Shown here piece by piece: positions 24,401-29,771 of a stretch of DNA of 29,771 nt. The first letter of the stretch is position 1, and every line of letters starts with the position of its first letter. Under the pieces are notes generated by a model that had not been told where the DNA came from, did not search any database, and was given only the letters and a program-made list of their open reading frames with translations. The stretch lies in NCBI GenBank assembly GCA_040902105.1, contig JBBDXW010000037.1:1-29771 (forward strand). The letters run 5' to 3'. Source of the DNA: IDS-8 sp040902105 (GTDB taxonomy: Bacteria; Pseudomonadota; Gammaproteobacteria; Steroidobacterales; Woeseiaceae). The position numbers and the translations under genes are program-made.

Positions 24401-25606
24401 ATGGTCTGCACTGTTACTCGATTGATTGCTGCCACCGCGGCATTGCTGGGTTGGTCTGCCGCAACCGCCGAAAAACTGAACACGTTGATTCCCGGACTGT
24501 ACGGGGGTGACGGCATCACCCTTGCCGGGGCCGAGGGCGGACCGTTTCCATCGCACGCGCCGCATTTTCTTGTCGCCAGCGCGGATACGTTCAATCGCCT
24601 TAACGATATCATTTCGGCGCAGATCGGAGCGATACCGTTCGCGTCGTCCGGCGCGGGTTTCGCGTTTCGCTACGACGAGGACCTCGCGACTTTCGTCCAG
24701 GTCGCGCAGAGCTTCGGCCCTATTTACGCTGAACGAGCGGATACCATCGGCAAAGGCCGTTTCAACGCAAACCTGTCCTTCACGGGGTTCAAATACGATG
24801 AGTTCCTCGGCGACGATCTGGACCGTTTTGTCGTCACGACACTGCACGACTCAGACACGATACCGCCCGACGACGAGCACACCTCGTTCGAGCTCGACAC
24901 GGTCGAGATCAACCTGAATCTCGACATCAATGTCAACGCCCTGGTCTTCGCGGGCACTTACGGCGTTACTGATCGACTCGACCTCGGTTTCCTCGTGCCC
25001 CTTGCGGAGGTCGATGTACGAGTCAACGCCCGCGCCGAAGTCGTGAAGTCGCCCGACAATATGATTCCGGTCGACGTGCATACTTTCGAGGATGGACCGG
25101 AGGCGCCGAACGACGCCGCCAGCGGTACCGCCAGCGGACTCGGCGATGTGGTGTTACGCGCAAAGTATCACTGGCTCGAGAGCGAGACGCACAATGTGGC
25201 GGCAGCGTTGCAGGTGAAGACCGCCACCGGGGACGATGCAGATTTCCTCGGTACCGGCGACAACACCGTCAGGCCGCTCCTTATCTACTCGCGGTCCTGG
25301 GGCTCGTTCACCCCGCATGTGAATATCGGCTACGAGTTCAATCTCGATGACTCCAATCAGAACTCACTCGAGTATGCGGCCGGTTTCGATTTTGGCGCCG
25401 AGAAATTCACATTGGCAATGAGCGTGCTCGGCAGCCGCGAGGTCAATGGCGATGAGGTCGCCGACACCATCGTCAACGGCGCATTCGGCGTCAAGTGGAA
25501 TCCGTTTAGCAGTTACATTGTGACCGCCAACGTCCTGGTACCCCTGAACGATGACGGGCTACGCTCGGATTTCATCAGTACACTTGCTTTCGAACGCAAC
25601 TTCTGA
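24401..25606 (+). CDS. Outer-membrane beta-barrel protein (Phenol_MetA_deg/transporter-like)
   Basis: Probable outer-membrane channel. From ATG 24401 (GAGGGG six nt upstream; 401 aa) a signal peptide of about 23 residues ends at ATA-EKL. The rest is amphipathic beta-strand with aromatic girdles, including LDLGFLVPLAEVDVRV, GLGDVVLRAKY and FTPHVNIGYEFNL. It ends in phenylalanine (FERNF), the usual outer-membrane assembly signal. The C-terminal half resembles the Phenol_MetA_deg/TtgX-like family often annotated as transporter. An open frame continues upstream to 24092 but has no matching start signals and overlaps the channel gene. It lies 52 nt before the binding-protein gene and may lead that operon. 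Confidence 0.8.
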   Translation: MVCTVTRLIAATAALLGWSAATAEKLNTLIPGLYGGDGITLAGAEGGPFPSHAPHFLVASADTFNRLNDIISAQIGAIPFASSGAGFAFRYDEDLATFVQVAQSFGPIYAERADTIGKGRFNANLSFTGFKYDEFLGDDLDRFVVTTLHDSDTIPPDDEHTSFELDTVEINLNLDINVNALVFAGTYGVTDRLDLGFLVPLAEVDVRVNARAEVVKSPDNMIPVDVHTFEDGPEAPNDAASGTASGLGDVVLRAKYHWLESETHNVAAALQVKTATGDDADFLGTGDNTVRPLLIYSRSWGSFTPHVNIGYEFNLDDSNQNSLEYAAGFDFGAEKFTLAMSVLGSREVNGDEVADTIVNGAFGVKWNPFSSYIVTANVLVPLNDDGLRSDFISTLAFERNF

Positions 25607-25658
25607 CAATGCCGAACGAGTCCGCTGATCGACCAACAGAAATCGGTGGTTGAGAACC

Positions 25659-26603
25659 ATGTCCCGGACATCCGGTGCCTCGAATGGGACGAAGCCAGTA
25701 CGCAGGCTCGCTTGTCTGCTGCTTATGGCGTTCGCGCCGGCGAGCTTTGCCGAATCCATCGCGTTGATCAAAAGCTATGATTTTGCGCCGTACGACGCTG
25801 CGATATCGGGATTCCTGAGTTCCTGCAACAACGAAATAACAGAGTACAACTTGCGCGGCGAAGCCGGCGGCAGTTCCGACGTAATCCAGAACATCACACT
25901 CGCAAATCCGGACTTGATTGTCGCTATTGGTGTACTGGCTGCGGAGTTCGCGCAACAGAAGCTGAGCAGCTTCCCGGTGCTGTACGCAATGGTTCCCGAA
26001 CCGCAAACCTACGGTTTAACCGGACAAAACATCGCCGGTATATCGCTCGATATCCCGATTGAACGTCAGCTCACTGTTTATCGTTCGATGGTCAACGAAC
26101 TGAAATCGCTGGGGGCGATATACGATCCGCAAAAGTCCGGGGACTTCGTCCTGGAGGCCCGCAAGGTCGCGGAGCAGCTCGGCCTCGTTCTTCACACCCG
26201 CGAGGTTGCGTCACGGAAGGAGGTACCCGCGGCGCTAAGGGCTTTGCTTCGCGAAGAGAGAATAGACGCACTGTGGATGATCCCGGACGATACGGTGGTC
26301 ACTCCCGAATCGTTCAAGTTCCTGCTCCTCAGTTCGTTTGAGAACGATCTGCCGTTCCTGGCGGCCTCCGACATTTTCGTCAAGGTTGGTGCGTTGGCAT
26401 CGCTGACGCCCGATTACACGGACGTTGGCCGGCAGGGCTGCGAACTGGCCACCGCGCTGACGAGCGGCAAAGTAAGCCTTGCCAGCGTGGACGTCGTGCT
26501 CCCGGCGAAGATCAACCTCTCGATCAACCTGAAAACAGCCCAGAAAATCGGCCTGGCCATACCGGACGAGGTCATCGCGACCGCCGACGTGGTGTATCGC
26601 TAG
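25659..26603 (+). CDS. Periplasmic ABC_sub_bind-family binding protein (sensor partner)
   Basis: From ATG 25659 (314 aa; TTG 25650 is an alternative) a basic N-region and hydrophobic core end in a signal-peptidase site at ASFA-ESI. The mature protein has the two-lobed periplasmic-binding pattern of PF04392: DLIVAIGVLAAEFA, PVLYAMVPEP, NIAGISLDIPIERQLTVYR, LGAIYDP and IDALWMIPDDTVVTPESF. No permease or ATPase is adjacent. Its stop codon TAG shares its last base with the GTG start of the histidine kinase, so the two are translationally coupled. It probably presents a ligand to the kinase's periplasmic domain; the ligand is unknown. Confidence 0.85.
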   Translation: MSRTSGASNGTKPVRRLACLLLMAFAPASFAESIALIKSYDFAPYDAAISGFLSSCNNEITEYNLRGEAGGSSDVIQNITLANPDLIVAIGVLAAEFAQQKLSSFPVLYAMVPEPQTYGLTGQNIAGISLDIPIERQLTVYRSMVNELKSLGAIYDPQKSGDFVLEARKVAEQLGLVLHTREVASRKEVPAALRALLREERIDALWMIPDDTVVTPESFKFLLLSSFENDLPFLAASDIFVKVGALASLTPDYTDVGRQGCELATALTSGKVSLASVDVVLPAKINLSINLKTAQKIGLAIPDEVIATADVVYR

Positions 26604-29600
26604 TGCGCGACACTTCAGACAGCACAGGCGACGAGCAGGTCGATGCAGCCACTGCAACGTCCGTCAGTCAGGCTCCGACCGGCATGACCCTGGGCGTCAA
26701 GGCGATAACGTTCATGGCCCTGATCCTGCTGTCGGTAGGCGCCGTGCTGAGCTGGCATTTTCTGACTGAGGCGGAAAAGGGCCTGATCGGCGAGCTGCGT
26801 AACCGGGCCGAATCGCTCACTACGAATCTCGCGCGCAGCAGCAAGTGGGGATTGTTGAGCGAAGACGAAATTATTCTCGATGAAATTGTCAATGACATCG
26901 TGCAGGAAGAAGGCGTTTTGTACGTCGCCATCAGCAACGTACGAGGCGACATGCTCGCATCGAAGGTCCGGGAAGGCGAAGGCTCGGACCCCGTAGAACT
27001 CGCCATACTGCATGCCGAATCGCTTGCCGCAACCAACGGGCCTGCAGCGATTCACTTTCACACCATCGACGGGGTCGGGACCTATCACACGTACATGCCG
27101 GTCGAGTTCACGCCGGCCTTCCGAAGCCAGACTGACGAAGACATCTCGAGTGCCCTCTTATTGCTCGGCGACGCGCGCGGCAGGACAGCCGTTGGCGACG
27201 GCAGCAGCCGGTACGGCAATGTGCAGTTACTGGTTTCCTCGAAGAAACTGTTTGGCGAAATTCAGCACACCTTTATCACCGGCATCGGCTTGACGCTGGT
27301 CATCGTCCTCGTCGCGCTCGCGATCTCCTACGTCTTCTGTTCAAGAGTACTCGGGCCGGTCAAGGCGATGGCGACGGCTGCGCGCAAGATATCGGCGGGC
27401 GATCTGTCGCAGCAGATCAAGGTGCGGTCACGCGATGAGATTGGCGTGCTCGCCCAGACGTTCAATCAGATGAGCAGCTCCCTGTCGCGGATGACGCGTA
27501 CTCAGGCGGAACGGCTGGAAGCGCTGTCTGCGCTTCACGAAGCCGGTTTGCTTATCAACTCGACACTCGATGTGGAGAAGGTAATCGAGTTGACGCTGGA
27601 CGTCGTCGTCAGGCGGCTGGGTTACAGCAGGGCGTTGTTGTTCCTCACCGATTGGGATCGCCGTGTGCTTACGCACGGTCGGGTCGTCGGCGCGGATGAA
27701 GAGGTGAAGGCCCGTTTCAGCGAGATCGAAATTCCACTCGACGAGGACAGCGGGTTTTGTGCGCGCGTCGCCTTGCGCGGGCAATCAATACTCGTCAATG
27801 ACGTCGAACAATCCAGGATCCGTGCGCACCCGACGACCATGAAGCTCCTGGGACCGAACCCGTTCCTGGCAGTACCGCTGATGTTGAAAGGTCGCCCACT
27901 CGGAGTCATGGCCGTAGAGAGCCGGCCCGGATTCACACTCGGCGGCTCCGACACTTCCCTGATGGAAACGCTCGCCAACCAGATGGCGATTGCGATAGCC
28001 AATGCCTTGAGCTTTGAGAAAATCGAGCAGCTCAACGTCAGTCTCGAGGCAAAAGTCCGGGAGAGAACCGACGAGCTGCAACAGCAGCAAGGTCGTCTCG
28101 AGCAGGTCAACAAGGAGCTGGTCAAGGCGACCCGGCACAAGTCGGAGTTTCTCGCCAACATGTCGCACGAACTGCGTACTCCGCTGAATGCCGTTATCGG
28201 TTACAGCGAGCTTTTGCAGGAGGAAATGGAAGAGCAGGGTCACGGGGAGTACATACCGGACTTGCGCAAGATCAATTCTGCCGGCAAGCATCTGCTTGCG
28301 TTGATCAACGATGTGCTGGATTTGTCGAAGATCGAGGCAGGGAAAATGGATGTATTCATCGAGGATGCGGACATCGGTGAAATTATCGACGAGGTCCGCG
28401 TCACCATTAAGCCGTTCGTCGAATCGTTTGGAAATAAATTCATCGTTTCGCCCGTATCCGGACGCATACGCACCGATGTCACCAAGCTGCGCCAGGTACT
28501 TTTCAACCTGTTGAGTAATGCCGCCAAATTTACCGAGAACGGCACTGTGTCGCTTGAGACGTCCAGGGAACAGGGAGCCGGTGCGGATGAATGGCAGTTC
28601 CGAATCTCGGATACGGGAACAGGCATCGCGCCGGACAAGATGAACAGGTTATTCGAGGAGTTTTCCCAACTGGACGCGGAAGTGGCACGCAAGCACGGCG
28701 GCACCGGGCTCGGCCTGGCGATCAGCCAGAGGTTCTGCCATATGCTCGGCGGCGAAATCAACGTAACCAGTCATCCCGGCAAGGGATCGACATTCACGGT
28801 TTCCCTGCCTGCCCACAGTGACAAGAAGGCGCGCGCCGGTTCCACTTCCCAACGCGCCCGCGACGACGAACACTGCGAAGTACTGGTTATCGATGACGAC
28901 CCCGCGGTACGGGATCTTGTCAGCCGTTATCTCGTCAAGGAAGGTTTTCGGGTGCAGACAGCGTCATCCGGGGAAGAAGGGCTGGAGGTCGCCCGGAGGA
29001 CGCGGCCCGAGGCAATCACACTGGATCTGTTGATGCCCGGCGTCGATGGATGGTCGGTCCTCACCCAGCTCAAGGCCGATCCGGACCTGGCCAATATACC
29101 GGTGGTGATCGTCACCATACTGGACAACAAGGACATGGGCTACACGCTCGGTGCGGCGGACTATCTGACAAAGCCGGTCGACCAGCAACGTCTCGTATCA
29201 ATTATCAGGCGTCATTGCGGCAAGAATACGCGCGCGCCGATATTGGTCGTTGAAGACGACAGCGACAGCCGCCGGCTGCTTTGCAACATGCTCAAGAAGG
29301 AAGGCTTCGAGGTCGCGGATGTCGAAGACGCGGAAGCAGCGCTCGCACGACTTGCCTGGCAAGAGCCCGCCCTGATTCTGCTCGACCTGATTCTGCCGGG
29401 TGTGGACGGCTTTCAGTTCATAGAAGCAATGCACAGAAACCGCTCCTGGCGAAAGATTCCGATCGTCGTCGTTACTGCAAAGGACCTGTCGCCGGACGAG
29501 CATCGTTTCCTGAACCGCAGCGTGCAGAAGATCATCAAGAAGGGCGTTTACAATCGCAGCGAACTGCTCGACATCGTGCGCACAGCAATGCGGGCGAACC

Positions 29601-29638
29601 TGGGCCAGGAAGAGGGCGCAAAGGGCGCCGTGCACTAG
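26603..29638 (+). CDS. Hybrid sensor histidine kinase, HAMP-GAF-HisKA-HATPase-REC-REC
   Basis: Inner-membrane sensor of 1011 aa. TM1 (about 33-53) and TM2 (about 224-246) enclose a periplasmic domain of about 170 residues. HAMP (247-299), GAF (310-465) and a coiled coil (470-510) lead to HisKA with H522 in SHELRTP. The ATPase domain has N639, DTGTG (670-674) and GGTGLGL (699-705). Two receivers follow: REC1 (acidic D764-D766, phospho-D808, K857) and REC2 (E884-D886, phospho-D928, K979). No Hpt domain is visible, so relay may end on the receivers or use a separate Hpt. The GTG start overlaps the binding-protein stop by one base. Downstream lies only the palindromic repeat. Confidence 0.95.
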   Translation: MRDTSDSTGDEQVDAATATSVSQAPTGMTLGVKAITFMALILLSVGAVLSWHFLTEAEKGLIGELRNRAESLTTNLARSSKWGLLSEDEIILDEIVNDIVQEEGVLYVAISNVRGDMLASKVREGEGSDPVELAILHAESLAATNGPAAIHFHTIDGVGTYHTYMPVEFTPAFRSQTDEDISSALLLLGDARGRTAVGDGSSRYGNVQLLVSSKKLFGEIQHTFITGIGLTLVIVLVALAISYVFCSRVLGPVKAMATAARKISAGDLSQQIKVRSRDEIGVLAQTFNQMSSSLSRMTRTQAERLEALSALHEAGLLINSTLDVEKVIELTLDVVVRRLGYSRALLFLTDWDRRVLTHGRVVGADEEVKARFSEIEIPLDEDSGFCARVALRGQSILVNDVEQSRIRAHPTTMKLLGPNPFLAVPLMLKGRPLGVMAVESRPGFTLGGSDTSLMETLANQMAIAIANALSFEKIEQLNVSLEAKVRERTDELQQQQGRLEQVNKELVKATRHKSEFLANMSHELRTPLNAVIGYSELLQEEMEEQGHGEYIPDLRKINSAGKHLLALINDVLDLSKIEAGKMDVFIEDADIGEIIDEVRVTIKPFVESFGNKFIVSPVSGRIRTDVTKLRQVLFNLLSNAAKFTENGTVSLETSREQGAGADEWQFRISDTGTGIAPDKMNRLFEEFSQLDAEVARKHGGTGLGLAISQRFCHMLGGEINVTSHPGKGSTFTVSLPAHSDKKARAGSTSQRARDDEHCEVLVIDDDPAVRDLVSRYLVKEGFRVQTASSGEEGLEVARRTRPEAITLDLLMPGVDGWSVLTQLKADPDLANIPVVIVTILDNKDMGYTLGAADYLTKPVDQQRLVSIIRRHCGKNTRAPILVVEDDSDSRRLLCNMLKKEGFEVADVEDAEAALARLAWQEPALILLDLILPGVDGFQFIEAMHRNRSWRKIPIVVVTAKDLSPDEHRFLNRSVQKIIKKGVYNRSELLDIVRTAMRANLGQEEGAKGAVH

Positions 29639-29697
29639 CCTGAATTATCCATGAACGATTGACAGTGGGCGCAGGCTGGCAGGGAGCCTTTGCACCG

Positions 29698-29771
29698 GTC
29701 GAATTCGTTCGTCTCCGGCACCAGCAGGAGTGCCGTCCGGGGGTGTTCCACGAGCGAGTTTCCCGTGTCTG
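29698..29771. repeat. dispersed palindromic intergenic repeat, copy 2 (cut by window edge)
   Basis: Aligns over 63 nt (29698-29760) with copy 1 at 10940-11002, with about ten differences and compensating single-base gaps. Here GGCAC and GTGCC flank CAGCAGGA, giving a small local stem. The partner arm expected from copy 1 would lie beyond the window. Like copy 1 it directly follows the 3' end of a gene, here the hybrid kinase (stop at 29638). Confidence 0.65.

Overview
The window looks like chromosomal DNA of a GC-rich gammaproteobacterium. At the left edge the minus strand carries the 5' end of a 16S rRNA gene with a gammaproteobacterial-type leader (boxA and the conserved leader stretch beside it). 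The tyrS / M23 peptidase / anmK / erpA / bactofilin / hemJ block resembles the tyrZ-PA0667-anmK-erpA neighbourhood I recall from Pseudomonas. I cannot name the genus. Genes are dense. I see no tRNA, insertion sequence, phage gene or CRISPR array.

Layout. 1-651 (-): rRNA 5' end, leader and strong promoter. 716-1915 (-): tyrS. 2175-7003 (+): M23 endopeptidase, anmK (anhydroMurNAc recycling) and ppk1 (polyphosphate synthesis). 7021-10300 (-): ppx, erpA, bactofilin and a DUF6776-like membrane protein. 10470-10904 (+): hemJ. 10940-11053: a large palindromic intergenic repeat whose relative lies at 29698-29771. 11083-11658 (-): rppH.

11783-16706 (+) is the first accessory block. A lone FecCD/BtuC-type permease is followed by a five-gene operon: Tat-lipoprotein solute-binding protein of the NrtA/SsuA class, SCO1/SenC copper chaperone, membrane-anchored cupredoxin-like protein, TauC/SsuC-type permease and NrtD/SsuB-type ATPase. 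Two copper-type proteins sit inside an otherwise complete importer operon. This is my best candidate for an undescribed system, perhaps copper or copper-ligand acquisition linked to cuproenzyme assembly; that function is inference.

16762-20151 (-): a CvaA/CvaB-like export pair (HlyD-type adaptor and C39-peptidase ABC exporter) with no visible double-glycine precursor. 20476-21717 (+): a HipA-like kinase of the YjjJ type with its own N-terminal DNA-binding-like region and no separate HipB. Its promoter carries three tandem 12-bp repeats, which suggests autoregulation.

21734-29638 is a signalling and membrane block. On the minus strand are a CASTOR/POLLUX-like ion channel and a single-domain response regulator. 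Diverging on the plus strand are an outer-membrane barrel protein, a periplasmic ABC_sub_bind protein and, overlapping its stop codon, a hybrid histidine kinase (HAMP-GAF-HisKA-HATPase-REC-REC). The binding protein and kinase probably form one ligand-sensing unit.
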